64,000 bases of DNA, from assembly GCA_910591455.2 (NCBI GenBank), contig OU342817.1:7850915-7914914 (forward strand). The letters are read 5' to 3'. The stretch comes from Pholis gunnellus (Eukaryota; Chordata; Actinopteri; Perciformes; Pholidae). Made by a program: the position numbers and the translations under genes. The stretch's first letter is position 1; the number at the start of each line of letters is the position of its first letter. Under the pieces are notes generated by a model. That model ran no database searches. It was not told the origin of the DNA and saw only the letters and a list, made by a program, of their open reading frames with translations. This document shows, one piece after another, positions 1 to 12,790 of the stretch.

Positions 1-1825
1 TGCCCCAAGAGCCCATGGAAACAGTGGCCCGACGACAGGAGTTCATTCACAAGCAAAATATAGCCAGGTAGTGCATTCAGAATATCCTCAGCATCTCACA
101 GAAACATTCCTGCAGAGTGTGGCTCCATCATTATCGTTGCTTGAATATGTCTAATATGTGTGTGTGCTCCTGGTCAGAATGGAGATGAATGCCATCCTGC
201 ACCAGAAGGAGCTGGAGAATGCCCACCAGAAGGGACTTATGGGAATTGAAAATCATATGTCGTACACTTCCAACCCCATGGCGTTCAGAGGTCGTCAGCG
301 CATGCCAGACGGCCACGACGTCTTCGTCCACCGTCCCACCCTGGATGAACTGCACTCGAACAGCATCCTCATGTCGGCCAGCCCTTACCCACCAATCAGC
401 ACGCTGCACAGAGAGAGGGGACGCAGGGCTGGCAGGAGGCCGAACATTCACAAGACCGCAGAGAGCCATGTGTCCAACCTGAAGGGCCAAGCTGAAGATA
501 AAAGTGTAGAGCAGAGCCCGGGAGCCACGTCGGGGGAGGAGAAAGAGGTGGAGGCGAAGGGGGACATGGGAGAGGAGTGTCCCTCCAGCAAGACACATCA
601 TCAAGCAAAAATAGACTCTGAACTCTCTGCAGGAAGCAGGAAGAACTACAAAGAGGGGGAGCCTGGTCTACGAAAAGCCTGTGTGAACAGTCGAGATGGG
701 TCGGATGTGGCCAACAGTGGTGCAAATGATAAAGACAATCAATGTTCAGCTTTCCAAGAGAAATTCATGTATCCCTCCACTGGTGGAGCGCTCACAGGCA
801 TGCCTTACATGTTCCCAGTCCCTGGAAATGGTTTCCTTCCACCCGGTGAGTTAAGATAGATTACAATATATTATTTCAGCAAATTAATTTCATGTGTATA
901 TTACAGCACCAACAAAGATGTATGTCACTATTTTTTTCCAGGTCCACCCAATCTCTTTCTCAACAGTGATGAGGTGTCCGAAGACCTAAGGAAGTGGACA
1001 GTCAATGATGTCTACAACTTTATCAACAGCGTACCCACATGTTCAGAATACGCCCAGGTTGGTTCCTACAGTTTTCTGAATCTGTCTTTACTCTTTTTGT
1101 TGTGTCTTTGTTGTGCTAATGTGGTGTGAATTCACTCTGCAGACGTTCAAGGACCACATGATTGACGGCGAGACGCTGCCCCTCCTGTCAGAGGAGCACC
1201 TACTGGACACACTGGGACTCAAACTGGGACCAGCTCTTAAGATCCGCTCACAGGTACAGGAAACACGAACTCTGACTGAGCCCTGAACATTCAAGACTTA
1301 ATCCCTTCAATGATGGGATGTGTGCTACTTTAAAACAAAACTCAGAAATGCCTGTGCAAAGCTATACAATAACGCTGCACGAAATGTAACTTTGGTGAAG
1401 CTTGTCATGGCCTTTGTTTGTCTCAGTTTTTGAGTCTATCATCGATTTGACTCACAGATTGCCTTTAAAATCTGTCCGGTATGTTACAGTAGAGTCCTCT
1501 ACATGCAGGTCACTCATCATTCCTTTAGAGACACATTTGCAAACACTAATGTGTCTAATATGTGTCAACTGTATTTATTCCTCTATAGGTGTCCAGGCGT
1601 CTGGGCAACATGTTGTACATGATGAACCTGCCACTCTCCAACGCCACACTGCAGGCCAATCCTGAGAAGCCTGCAGACCGCTCATCAGAGATCGGCTCCC
1701 CTGTGAACTGCAACAGCGAGGAGATGATGGCGAGTCCAAGTGACCCTGATGTCCTCAAGTCCACAGAGCACCTGCATGAGACAGAAAACAATTCCCCTCC
1801 ATCTGCCAGCAGTGAGACGGCCTGA
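1..1825 (+). CDS. samd7: samd7, sterile alpha motif domain protein 7 (5' end outside window)
   Basis: Coding segments are 1-67 (first two bases finish a codon), 178-845, 942-1057, 1143-1253 and 1589-1825. All junctions are GT-AG, the phases match, and 398 residues are visible. Human SAMD7 is about 446 residues, so roughly the first 80 are missing here. The start of the visible protein has the family pattern VARR-x-E-x-I followed by an MEM-x-AI helix. The large second segment is low-complexity and charged. The SAM domain lies in the last three exons (LRKWTVNDV through GLKLGPALKI), with the HxIDGETLPLL core intact. The final exon adds a Ser/Asn-rich tail. In mammals SAMD7 is a photoreceptor nuclear protein that polymerises through its SAM domain and works with Polycomb PRC1 to silence non-rod genes. 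That role is known for the family, not shown here. SAMD11 is the paralogue; the SEC62 neighbour favours SAMD7. Confidence 0.9.
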
Positions 1826-1994
1826 TCAGACCTCACCAGGCCCAGTCTGCACCTACAGTACAGCGGCTCTGCCTGACTGACACAGTTCTGGATTTTACAT
1901 AATGATTTACTGGATTGAAGATGCTTTTTTTTACTATTTGCTACTTTTTTTATGTATAAGTTCACACTTGGCCCAGGTATATGCTAAATATTTG

Positions 1995-2031
<37 letters not shown>

Positions 2032-2340
2032 CATATATTTTTAACAAGCACAGTGGAGTGAAACTGATGTATGAGATATGAGACAATAAGAAGGTCCAAT
2101 TCAATTTTCCTTTTCTTCTTTACATTACAGGCCTCTAAACGTCTGACTGTAGCTTTAAACGTTCTTATTTTTCAAGCTGCTAAGCGTCATTTCTTCAGTA
2201 GGGCATCATAAGGACCATAGAAATAATATGGGAATGGTTTTATTATCGAATAATGAAATATCTAAGTGAGATGTTTGGATGTTTGATACACTTTTACGTT
2301 TGTTGGATTGTAAATAAAGTGTTTTTTCTACCTAGAAAAC
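1826..2340 (+). terminator. samd7: samd7 3' UTR and poly(A) signal
   Basis: The stretch after the samd7 stop codon is AT-rich and holds an AATAAA at 2313-2318, followed by a T-rich run. This is the expected position for a short 3' UTR of about 0.5 kb. An (AT)n microsatellite lies inside it at 1998-2028. Confidence 0.65.
1998..2028. repeat. (AT)n microsatellite
   Basis: Uninterrupted AT dinucleotide run of about 31 bp inside the inferred samd7 3' UTR. Confidence 0.95.
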
Positions 2341-2659
2341 CACTACTAGTATGGCTTGGAATAAATAATTGAATAACAAGAATCACCTATTATGAGAAAA
2401 CATTTTTTTCGCCTTCATGAACGAGAAGTCGTCAGAGCGGTCTACATTTCCAAAGCGAAAGAACATACAATAGAAACACAAAGAAAATGAAACAATACAA
2501 ACAGTAAACAATAACAATAACAAATGAAGTGTTATGATATTAATTCATAATTTTGAAAATATGAAAAATGTTAAACATTAAAAGTAAGAGTAATATAAGA
2601 TAATGGCTAGTTTTGAAGAACAAGATTATGGATCAATGTGTGAAAGCAAATTATACCAA

Positions 2660-2880
2660 TTGAAGATCGTTAAACTTGTTCATGTGGACAGAGATAAAGC
2701 TGATAAATACAAAATAGAAAGTACAAAAGTATTAACATCAAAATATACTTAAAGTGAAAGTACTAATTTCAGAATAATGTACATTCAATTATTGAATTAC
2801 AATTATTGATGCAATATTACTTATTACTATTGCAGCTGGTAAAGGTGAAGATTATCTTTTACTAAATATACTGTCTGGTA
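2660..2880. repeat. Degenerate interspersed repeat, AAGTAAAAGTACT family
   Basis: The stretch contains diverged phrases such as AAAAGTATTAACATC and ACTTAAAGTGAAAGTACT. These resemble a very common teleost interspersed element built from AAGTAAAAGT-type motifs. Related copies appear at about 22115-22800, 27220-27420 and 62355-62600. Family assignment is from memory and boundaries are approximate. Confidence 0.45.
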
Positions 2881-2984
2881 GCTTGTACATTTTTTTAAAA
2901 TGCAGCAAAAACATTGAGAGAGAAGAGAAGAAGAGAAAGAGATTGTCCGTTAAACATATGAATGAAATGACCTTTTTTCAACCG

Positions 2985-3077
2985 TTAATCGATTAGTCTC
3001 GCGATATTACACATCATGCGCGTGCGCAGCCTCGCGCACGTCGGAGGAGCTGGGAGCTGGAGCTGAGTTGGAGGATC
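2985..3077 (+). promoter_or_regulatory. sec62: sec62 core promoter and 5' UTR
   Basis: The 90 bp before the start codon turn abruptly GC- and CpG-rich after AT-rich flank. They include TCTCGCGATA at about 2997, close to the TCTCGCGAGA promoter element, and TGCGCGTGCGCA at 3017-3028, one mismatch from the NRF1 palindrome. There is no TATA box near by. This fits a housekeeping CpG promoter. The start ATG at 3078 follows GATC, not a strong Kozak context upstream, but has G at +4. Confidence 0.6.
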
Positions 3078-6000
3078 ATGGCGGAGCGCAGGAGGCACAA
3101 GAAGCGTATCCAGGTAACATCACTTAATTCATACGAAATTAGAACCCGTGCAAGTTGAAACACAACAAATAAACACCATGTGCAGATTCACGAGCTGTTG
3201 CAGGATGTTTGTTTAGCGGCAGCATTCTCGTGGGGTGCCGTTATCCGGCTGAAGATGAAGCCAGATGATGGCTAACCCGTAGCTAGCATTAGCTGGCTAG
3301 CGAAAACAAACGTTAGTGTAGCTGTATTTTGATGAGACGCCTCCTAGCTTAGTGTGATCTTTACTACCTATAAGTTAGCAGTCACGCGCTAGCATATAAC
3401 ACGAGCATTGTGTTGTTGTACTTTCTACTGAGCTGTCTCTACTGTCCACCACCGTTAAACGTTTTCAGGATAAGCTGCGTCAGCTCTAACTAGACGTGTT
3501 TGTACTTAAAGTGAGACAATCTGCGGGGATTTTTAATTAATGAGCTAATAGCACAGTGCATCATAATGTAACGGCACAACTGTGCAGGTAGCCGCGAGGT
3601 CGCGTGGCTCCAGGACCTCTTTAATTAAAGACTAGAGTCTAGACAATAGATTTCAGTTGAAGCAACAGTTTATAGAGTGGCTACAGAGAGACTCAGCTGT
3701 CCCTTTATGCTTAAGATCTACATTAGCAAACAACTAAAGTCACATTGTTTGCTTGTGGTTGTGATTAAGACATGATCTGTGTGAGTTTCATACCTTAAAT
3801 GTGGTCAGGGTGTGAGTTTGTGTCAATTATACTCACTATTCACAATATAAAAAGAAAGATAATATTCTGTTTGATTTCTGATGTTCACTATTGCTTCTCA
3901 CGGTAGTGAATAGAAAGAAGGCAGTTCACAGGTGACTTTTTTTTATATGTTAAGAAGTCAGCCATCTTATCTGCCCAGATAATTGTTGTTGTTGCTGCTG
4001 TTTACATTCCCTGTGATGCAAATTCAAAAAGTGCAATAAGTACTGTTTTTGTTTGTCTTGTGTTGCAAATTGGCTGCAAAACGGCATTTCGTTGTGCATC
4101 CCTTTGTTGCATAATGTCCAGTGGTGCAACTATTGTGTAATTCTCTGTGTAGCCTCCTGTATGCTGATTATTATACCAGTTACAAAACATACTCAATTGA
4201 TTATTATAGTACTGTACACAGTTGGTATGTGTGAATTTGGGACAGTGCATTAGTGTCCTACAAAGCAGTGGGATTAAAGTAGGATGAATTATTTTATTAT
4301 TGTTGCTGTCACTGAAGATGAATGAAAGTGTGTAACTTTCTTATTGCAGGGCATCAAGACAATATTTTAATATAGTTCTTTTTTCACTCTGTGTTACACA
4401 ATAATCTATTTAGAAATGGATTTGTCTCTAATAATGTTACTTTGATAAATATTTGGTTGGTTAGGTACACCTAGCTGGAACTAAAGCCTCCACGATAACC
4501 ACACAGTTGCATCCCCACCTCTCTAAAACAATCAAAACAAGAAGTATACATGTTGTTTCTTCATGAAGGTGGGATTTATTGCAGTATGTTTGACTGCATT
4601 AGTTCTAGCTAGGTGTAGTTTCTAATATACTGGCAACGGAGTGTAGTTCTCTCGTCTGTTTGAGTTAATTTGCATAACGAACACATGCTGTTATCGCATT
4701 GATTGGCATACCTGAAACCAAAAGACGCGTGTCAAGAATGTATCTGCCCCGTTTACACGAGTGAGGGTACACTAAATATTAGAAACACTTCTCTGTACGA
4801 CGATACAGTTCAACGGTTCACAAACTAAACTACAGCTTACAAAAGGACCATAAATGAATCAACAACATCTCTCTGAAACAGTTGCAACTCCATAATCTTC
4901 ATGTCGGTGGGATTTAAAACAGAGTTGTTGCATTAGTTTGTGGTGGGTGTTCCTCATAATCACCCAACTATGTATAGGTCTCTGCATGTTCCAGTTCAGT
5001 TGCATAACACGTACTGTTATCTCCTTTTGCCTTTAAAGATCACCACGCTGCGTTACACAACAGTATAATTGTGTTTTACAGTATTAAAGTGTTGAAATGG
5101 ATTTCATACCTAGACAAAACTGTTACTTGGATATACATTTTAAAGCACCAGTACTTTGGTGTTGGTGTGGACCAAAATAAATCTTTCTTTACATACTGTG
5201 GCTGTTAGACCAGAGCGGCTAATCCTCGTGATCTGAAGCCAGGTAGATCATATATAGACGGTGACAGGGGGCTTTTCGTGTAGGGGTCTCATGTAACTGA
5301 GCTGTGGGACTGATATACCTGCTCCTTTAAACAAAGGCTTGTTTCATGGCCTCGTCTTCCTCATGTTGCTGGCCTTAGCCAGCTGGACTGGATATAGCAG
5401 CAGCAGCTTCCATTGTGCTGATGCTCTCATTCCCTCCGTGTTGGCATGTGGTTCAGTGCTGCGGGAGGACAGATGGGAGGATGACGCTCTGTTATTGCTA
5501 CGGATGAACATCTACACTATTTGAAACTGGATATGAAAGTATACCTGTTATCGTAATGATGGGGACAACCGATCCGATACCAGTGTGTTAAAAATGAGCA
5601 ATAAAAAGATTTTACCTTCGTCCACTGGCCATTTTTACTGAAACGAGTTTGAACGCATCATAATGTAAATCATTGCCACCTCAGTTAACAGCTGATCGCT
5701 TCGTTATTTAGCCAAGCAGGGCTGCTAATGTTAACTAGCTCTCCTCGTGTCGATTTCAACACAGATTTGTTTGTAATGTTGCATTAACGTTGGTGTTTAA
5801 CTACAGGTGTGTGTCGTACTAATGTGCAGTACCGATCGGGCAGGACGTACTGACCTGGTAGCATTTGACGTGTTTTGTTGTTTTCATAAGTAGCATAAAT
5901 GAGCTGGTAAATGATATGACAACGTGATCGGTGCATAGACTCTTGCACTTGCCGATACCGTATCCAGCACTTTAGGCAACATTGGAGGCACTTTGAATGA

Positions 6001-9000
6001 TTCAGATTCTTCCCTCAATGTCCCATTCCTCCAGGTGCAGTTTTCAGTAGCTCCATATACACGTCTATGGAGCTCCGTGATGTTACTGCCTGTCCTTGTC
6101 TGCAAAACACGTGAAACTAGTTCCCACTCCTCAGAGACGTGCATCATTGACCGACTGTAATTTAGTTTTTATGTGTGTATTGTAATGGTAAAATATGTAT
6201 TAAGTATAATAATGGTAAAATATATTTTAGTATCTTGGGATGTTTTGAAAGATGTTGTTCTACTGATGGGAAAGTACAGAGACACAGGAAAAGATCACTG
6301 CAGTCCTACAGAGGTATTTAATTAGTTCATGAAACCAATGTCCTATCTTCCAAGGTTGTTCATATGCACACACGGGAAGAAACATTGTTTCTGACCTCTG
6401 TATGAGACTGACTCCCAGTTGAACGCACCTGGAAGACGCAAAACAATGAGCAGAACAAATCAACCTTTGTCCAAAACCTTTTCTCCCTTTTCCTTTCCTA
6501 TGAGGTAACTAAAGGCGTGATTCTCGTATGCATAAAATATGATGTGCCTTGTACTTCGTTGACAGTGTTTGCACAGTTCACTGAGATACGTGTCTGTGTG
6601 TTCGCTCTCCTGCTTGCAAGCATTAAATTGACTCTTACTACTTTGAGCATTCATCAGACTCTGTTTATTTAATCAACTCTTATCCCGCATCTACATAGAA
6701 ATATTCCACAACAGTATATTCATCTTTTTTTGTCTGGTCCTGCAGGAGGTGAGCGAACCCACCAAGGAGGAGAAGGCGGTGGCCAAGTACCTCCGGTTCA
6801 ACTGCCCGACCAAGTCCACCAACATGATGGGCCACCGAGTGGACTACTTCATTGGTTAGTGCTCTGCTGTGGGATGTGAGGCAAAACACACAACACATGG
6901 ACACCCGGTGGAGTGGGAATCAGGGGACCAAACCCTGCCCTGTTGTTTGTTTTTGAACACTTTTAACAGTTGTAATTACCGATAAGTAATCTCTATTAAC
7001 AGGTTCTGCATTCATAAGGTAATAAGTCATTAACACTGACTCACCGGGTTTTGTAATGTGCTGCTCGCTTAATTTCAAGTCCTCAGAAAAGATGATAGAC
7101 GAGGCCTTTATACAGTGTTATAGCGGCTTATTCTACTGTCGAGAACATATAGGATATAAAACATTGTAATGCCATTGTGTACTGAAGGCTTTGATTACTA
7201 TAAGGCTCGCTTGGCCCTGGTCCTTGGTTTCTGGTCCTGTACCACTCTGTGTTTTTTAAATGTCCGTCTTTGTTTCCCTACATTTAGCCTCCAAGGCAGT
7301 GGACAGTCTGCTGGACTCCAAGTGGGCCAAAGCGAAGAAGGGAGAGGAGGCGCTGTTCACCACCAGGGAGTCTGTGGTGGATTATTGCAACAGGTCAGCG
7401 TTCTCTTCTGATGTCGTAGATAATGAAACATTTGTCTCATTGTATCTATATAACGAGGTATCTCAGCATTTTATACATACGCTTGCAATATGGTCACCGG
7501 TATATGCAGCTGCAACTAACAATGATTTTCACTATTAATTCATGTACAGATTATTTTCTTGATTTATCAATTGAAGTCATCAGACTTTCCCAAAATCCAC
7601 GCAGATGTCTTCAAATAGCTTGATATTCAGTTTTCTATCACAGAAGAAGCAAAAACTACTAATACTATGATACAACAAATATTTACATTTTTAAAGCTGG
7701 AACCAATAAAAAATTCCTCCATTATCAAATATGATACTGAGCCCTATGTGCATGAAAGTGAAATGTACATAACTGCGCTTTCAGTCTTGCAGAGCGACCA
7801 AGTGCTGAAACGTTTTTTGCTATTTGGGGATCAAATCCTTAACATGACCTTTCCTTTAAACAGTGATGATTTAAACTAAAACAGTAGTAAATAATCAACT
7901 CATTCTCCTCCGTCCTTTGTAGACTCCTAAAGAAGCAGTTCTTCCACCGGGCTCTCAAAGTGGTGAAGAAAAAACCAGAGAAAGACACCAAGAAAGAGAA
8001 GGAGAAGGAGAAGGAGAAGGAGAAGGAGAAGGCCAAGGGCGACAGTGGCAAAGAAGATGAGAAAAAAGGGAAGAAGGACAAAGAGAAGAAGAAAGAGCCG
8101 GAAGCTGTTGAGACCAAGAAAGAGAAAAGTGTACGTGACCCAACACTAGTGACCTCTATGTTAAAAAAACTATTATTATTATTATTACCTGTCTTAATAG
8201 GATAATGTCACTGTTAAAGGCTTTTATATTTTAATTAAGAACTATTAATGACAAAGCATATCCCATAAGAAATGCCATCATTACTGTTTAGTTGCTATAT
8301 TTCTACTGCTTTGACAGTAAACCTGTCCGTCTGTTGCACAATCCAGACTACCCAGCTGTGTGTTTGTTTAATGACGGAGCTTTTTGGGGCCAAATAGCAG
8401 TTTGACTTAAAAAGAAAACTATGACCTACTGAAGTGTAGACTTTCCAATAACATCAACACTTCAGGGAAACTTCAACAGTTTGAGAATTACTTTCATTTG
8501 TAAGTAAGATAGAGATTTCATATATAATATTTGTTTATTTTGAACTCTCACAGGATGAGAGCCCTGGAACCCCCAAGAAGAAGAAAGAGGTGAAGAAGAA
8601 GTTCAAACTGGAGCCTCATGAGGATCAGCTGTTTCTAGATGGAAACGAGGTGAGTGTGCTCAGACGGTGAATATTTAGGAAACATGTTCGGGATCCTGAA
8701 AAAGATCAAAACCCAACACGTGTCTCTTCTTCTTCAGGTGTTTGTGTGGATTTACGATCCTGTTCATTTCAAGACTTTTGCCATGGGACTGATACTCGGT
8801 GAGTCAGAGGTTAAAAAAACAAAAATGGAGTTGTTTTTTTTATAACAAGAACTGAATGAAGTGTTACTGATTGCAGCTGATTTGACGTTTTCTGTACACC
8901 ATCTGTGTGTCTTTCAGTGATTGCAGTGATAGCAGCCACACTGTTCCCGCTGTGGCCAGCAGAAATGCGTGTAGGAGTTTACTATCTAAGTGTTGCGGCC

Positions 9001-10471
9001 GGCTGCTTTGTGGCCAGTATATTACTTCTTGCTGTTGGTAAGTACATGTACTTCATGGACACACCATACTGGGTTCCTGCATTTAATTGACCCTTTTCCT
9101 AAGCCCCGCCCCCACGCTGCTACCTCGTCATACTTCTTTCAATTAAAACTCTTTCTTTCGTCACTGACGGCTACAGATCATTGGTTACATTTTCAAATAC
9201 TTATTTAGAAAGATACACGACAACTACTGAGACATGAGGGCCATCTTTTTGGGGATTGTACCATACTAAGGCCACGTGGTCATATTTAAATGATTTATTT
9301 AGAATGTAATAACAATAATTTAGTCTGTTAAGAACTTAAAACAAAGAGCTACTAGATGTCAGAGGACTTAACAGCAACAGCTTGAGTTTCCTCTCTGTTC
9401 GTCTACATAACTCACGAGGAGGAAAAATGTTGCTACAAATGCTGAACATTGTTGTTTTTTAAAGCTAGAAGTTATGTCTGAGCTGCTGTGTTGGATTGCA
9501 TTAGAGATTACAGGTGCACTCGATAACGTGGCCACTGAGCGTATGAAGACAATCCACAAACAGTATAAAAGTTCTGTCTAAGAAAAAAGGATAAATGAAG
9601 TATCTTATTGTAAAATAAATAAAACCTGCATTCCCGTAGCTGTAGACTTTATTTTATGCGTTTTTGAATAATAATCAGACAACACAGCGTCTTACAAATC
9701 ACAATATTGATATAAGGCAAATAAGTGAAATAGAAAATAAAAACTAAATACAAATACACAAAAAAATAAGACGAGTGATGCAGTAATTCTGTAATTAGTT
9801 GTAAGTTGCCCCAAATCTTCAATAAGATAAATGAAAGTGGAGACAAACAACAGACTAAAGTTCAGAAGAGATGTAACTTTTGACACATTTAAATTGCGGA
9901 AGGTTGAAGTTAATCCCACTTGTTGTCCCCTCTGTCTTCAGCCCGCTGCATCCTCTTCATGTTAATCTGGCTCGTGACCGGCGGGCGCCACCACTTCTGG
10001 TTCCTCCCCAACTTGACGGCGGACGTCGGCTTCATCGACTCGTTCCGGCCGCTCTACACTCACGAGTACAAAGGGCCGCGAGCCAGCAACAAAAAGGGCT
10101 CAGACAAGACGGACGACAAGGACGGCGAGGGCAACAGCGACGAAAAGTCCGACAGCGAGAAGAAGGACGGCGATGAGGAGGAGGAGGAGGAAGAGGAGGA
10201 GGGGGGCAAAGAGGCAGAGGAGAGTAAAGAAGCAGAGGGGGAGGGAACGGTGGCGGACCGCCACTCGGACACAGACAGCGACCGCCGGGAGGACGAAGGC
10301 TCGCAGCACAGCAACGGAAACGACTTTGAGATGATCACCAGGGAGGAGCTGGAGCAGCACACGGAGGAGGAAGAGGAGGAAGAGGAGGAGGAGGAGGAAG
10401 ACGACGAGGAGACGCAAGAGAGGAAAGAAGGGGGTGAGAGCGAGACTAAACCCCAGACTGCTGAAACATAA
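3078..10471 (+). CDS. sec62: sec62, ER translocation protein SEC62
   Basis: Eight coding exons: 3078-3113, 6746-6854, 7288-7393, 7923-8130, 8554-8649, 8738-8798, 8918-9037 and 9942-10471. They sum to 1266 bp (421 residues; human 399), with GT-AG junctions and matching phases. SEC62 is an ER membrane protein that acts with SEC61/SEC63 in post-translational import of short secretory proteins and serves as an ER-phagy receptor. The basic start MAERRRHKKRIQ and the KYLRFNCPTKSTNMMGHRVD block match human. A Lys/Glu-rich stretch covers about 95-170, where the EK repeats are longer than in human. Two hydrophobic segments sit at about 198-218 and 225-258. The tail is acidic with poly-Glu runs. The LC3-interacting core FEMI is kept at 374-377. 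Both termini should face the cytosol, as known for the family. Confidence 0.97.
4467..4616. mobile_element. MITE-like element with 18-bp terminal inverted repeats
   Basis: The left end ACACCTAGCTGGAACTAA (4467-4484) is the reverse complement, with one mismatch, of the right end at 4599-4616. The 150-bp body has no reading frame. This is the layout of a non-autonomous DNA transposon (MITE). Similar sequences are widespread in euteleost genomes as I remember them. I see no clear target-site duplication. Confidence 0.6.
4766..5020. repeat. Second, diverged copy of the element at 4467
   Basis: Shared blocks in the same order include CATCTCTCTGAAACA, TTCATG-x-GGTGGGATTTA, TTGCATTAGTT and a downstream CAGTTGCATAAC-x-CGTACTGTTATC. 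The last corresponds to the sequence at about 4665-4700 beyond the first copy. The repeat unit is therefore longer than the inverted-repeat core. Direct orientation, about 300 bp apart. Confidence 0.5.
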
Positions 10472-12790
10472 ACTTCTTACAATCCCATCACTCTCCACTG
10501 TTTCTCTCTCTGTCCTTTCCTCCCTCCTGTGATTCCAGGACCTGCTACTCCGGCCTCTCTGAGCAGAGGCTCCGTCTCTTCTTCTTGAGATCTTCCAATA
10601 GAAAGTACCGATAGACACAACGGGTAAAAGTACACGACAATGGGGTAATAACTAATCTAAAAAGAAGCCTTATGGTGGCTCTGACTCCTCCCACCCAGAT
10701 CTTATTCATGTTAAAATGAAAACTGCCACCGAAATGTTTTGCCTGAGTGAAGTTGTCAACACTTCTTTATCTTTGTTTCCTTCTTTTCTCATGTCGTTTC
10801 TTTTTGTGCAATTTCAACTCTACAAAAATCTCTTATTTATGTTCCCTTTTCTTTATTTACGTATTACATTTGGATGTGAGGTCAAAGCCAGATCTTAAAC
10901 AGAAGGTGGAGAGAAGCTGTCATGCTAAACTGACCAGTAAGAGGAGACATGCTGGTTCCTTTAAACCCCCCCCCCCATTGTCATCTTTGAGCTCCATGTC
11001 GTTGGTACAATCAGGTTAACCAGAAAGCCTCTGGTCCGTTCACGTTGTTTTGGGTGTTATGGTGAGACAACATGGCAGGAGCGCGCTTTACATCCTGTTG
11101 AATGCCAGCGAGTGTGATTTCTTTCTCAGGCCTCGAAGCAAACTGACCCGCTTTAGAAGCTGATGGACCAAATCCTGTCGTTCACGCGAATGAACCGTGT
11201 TGAGGCTGGATGGAGTATTATGAAAGCAGAGTAGTTCGGCTCCTTGAGGTACTTTGCCATTTTCAGTAAGAACTTTTCTTTTCTTTTCTTTTTTTAAATG
11301 GCTTATAATCATAGTGCAGTCCTCTACAAAGTGTGAAGTAGTTCATGTCTAATAATGTGGGACTCGTCTGTAAGAGTAACTGGGACACAGCTGGCATACT
11401 TCATTTTCTTTTTTACAAAAAGATTGCAGCGTTTGTTGTACAACTAAAGGTAGAAGACATTAAGTTCACTGATTAACTGTCTATTTGCAAACATAACCAG
11501 ATATAAAGTAAACTCTAGTGCCAAACCCGACTACTAATGATGTTGTGCATGCTGATTCAATGCGGACAGTTGAGTGTGAAGGGGAGGGGTATGCTTTTGT
11601 TAATTCGTTCATATTGTAACCGCAGTGTCAAACTCCTCAAACCTTTCGCATCGTTGGAAAAAAAGTAAAGATTTAAAAAAAGAAGCACAGCACAAGGTTG
11701 TTCGTGTGTCGCTAAACAAAGAGTTTTGGTCTCAATGAAACCGTTTAAAGGTGTTCGCACTAAACTCCCATCCAGACCAGTTCTGTCTAGTCTCACACAG
11801 TCATTGGTGGACGTCGTGGCACTGGTCCACTGACCACACGACAGTTTCATTTCCAGTCAAGAGACTCGCGGCTGTGGTCCAAACTGTTCCTTCACATTAC
11901 TTTCTGGCTAGAAATGCCCTTTTTAGTCATTGTGAGGATTATATTTATGTATAAAAAATAGAAATCTATCATTTATATATGGATTCTATTGCTAAATCCT
12001 ATATATATAGATATATCTATATATATATATAGATATATCTATATATATACATACAAATATTACAGTCTAAGAAACGATACCTTTTTTTCTTTTGTATTAG
12101 GAAGTTTAATTTTTATTACGCAGAGTTTGTAATATGCATTTTTGTTTTTATACGATCATAAAGAGCAAACTCGTTACTTTAATTTAACATCCAGGATTAG
12201 AAAACAGTGGGAACTTATTAGATGAGCACATTTGTGTATTTCTGTTTTACATCACTGTAACATTGAACATCTGGTTGGTTTGTTGCCACATCTGTATTTC
12301 TCTCACTAACAAATGGTAACACAAACACACACAGTGGCTTGTGTAACACTGCTGGTTAACCTGACGTGGCAAAAACTCTCCTCACAGTGAAACAATATCT
12401 TAATATATTCCACTCAGCTTTCTGTACGGTCATTTGTTTTGCCTAAAAAGGAACTCACTCAGACTGTACTTGGTAGTTTGTTGCGTCTTCTGTAATCCCA
12501 CTGAGGTTTGTAGCTCTCTGACTCTCTAACTCGCACCCTTCCATGTTGTTTATTTTCTAATATCTTCCACAAACGGGCAAAGTGCACCTCTGTGTCCGGA
12601 GTTGCAAAGTTGCTTTACTCAATATTGGCATAACCACAAAAGAGAAAAAAACCAGTGATTTCCCCAAATTGTTCTAGGCTGTTGCACAGTATCGGTCTTT
12701 TGTATATTGTAGTATTATTACTCTGTATGCTGCTGCTTTTCATCGCACATTTCTGAGGGAAATAAAAACGTGAAATTGTAAAACATCAAT
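10472..12790 (+). terminator. sec62: sec62 3' UTR and poly(A) signal
   Basis: A 2.3-kb AT-rich non-coding stretch follows the stop codon and ends at AATAAA (12761-12766), with cleavage expected near 12785. It contains a C10 run at about 10967 and an AT-only palindromic tract at 12001-12050. The length resembles the long 3' UTR of mammalian SEC62. An earlier site was not obvious, but alternative polyadenylation cannot be excluded. Confidence 0.6.
12001..12050. repeat. AT-only palindromic tract
   Basis: TATAGATATATCTATA is a perfect palindrome and occurs twice in tandem, separated by TA repeats. In RNA the tract could fold on itself as a long AU hairpin within the sec62 3' UTR. Confidence 0.8.

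Larger units (their letters stand above)
3114..6745 (+). other. sec62: sec62 intron 1
   Basis: This 3.6-kb intron begins GTAACA and ends in TGGTCCTGCAG. The first 300 bp keep promoter-like character, with GCTAGC/GCTAAC words and an AACGTT at 3309-3314. The middle holds two related inverted-repeat elements (4467-4616 and 4766-5020). I see no convincing coding exon; the open frames at 5339 and 5884 lack homology and splice support. Confidence 0.8.

Noticed and set aside
7960..8205. Independent Lys/Glu-rich small protein
   Set aside because: This is sec62 exon 4 running past its donor at 8131.
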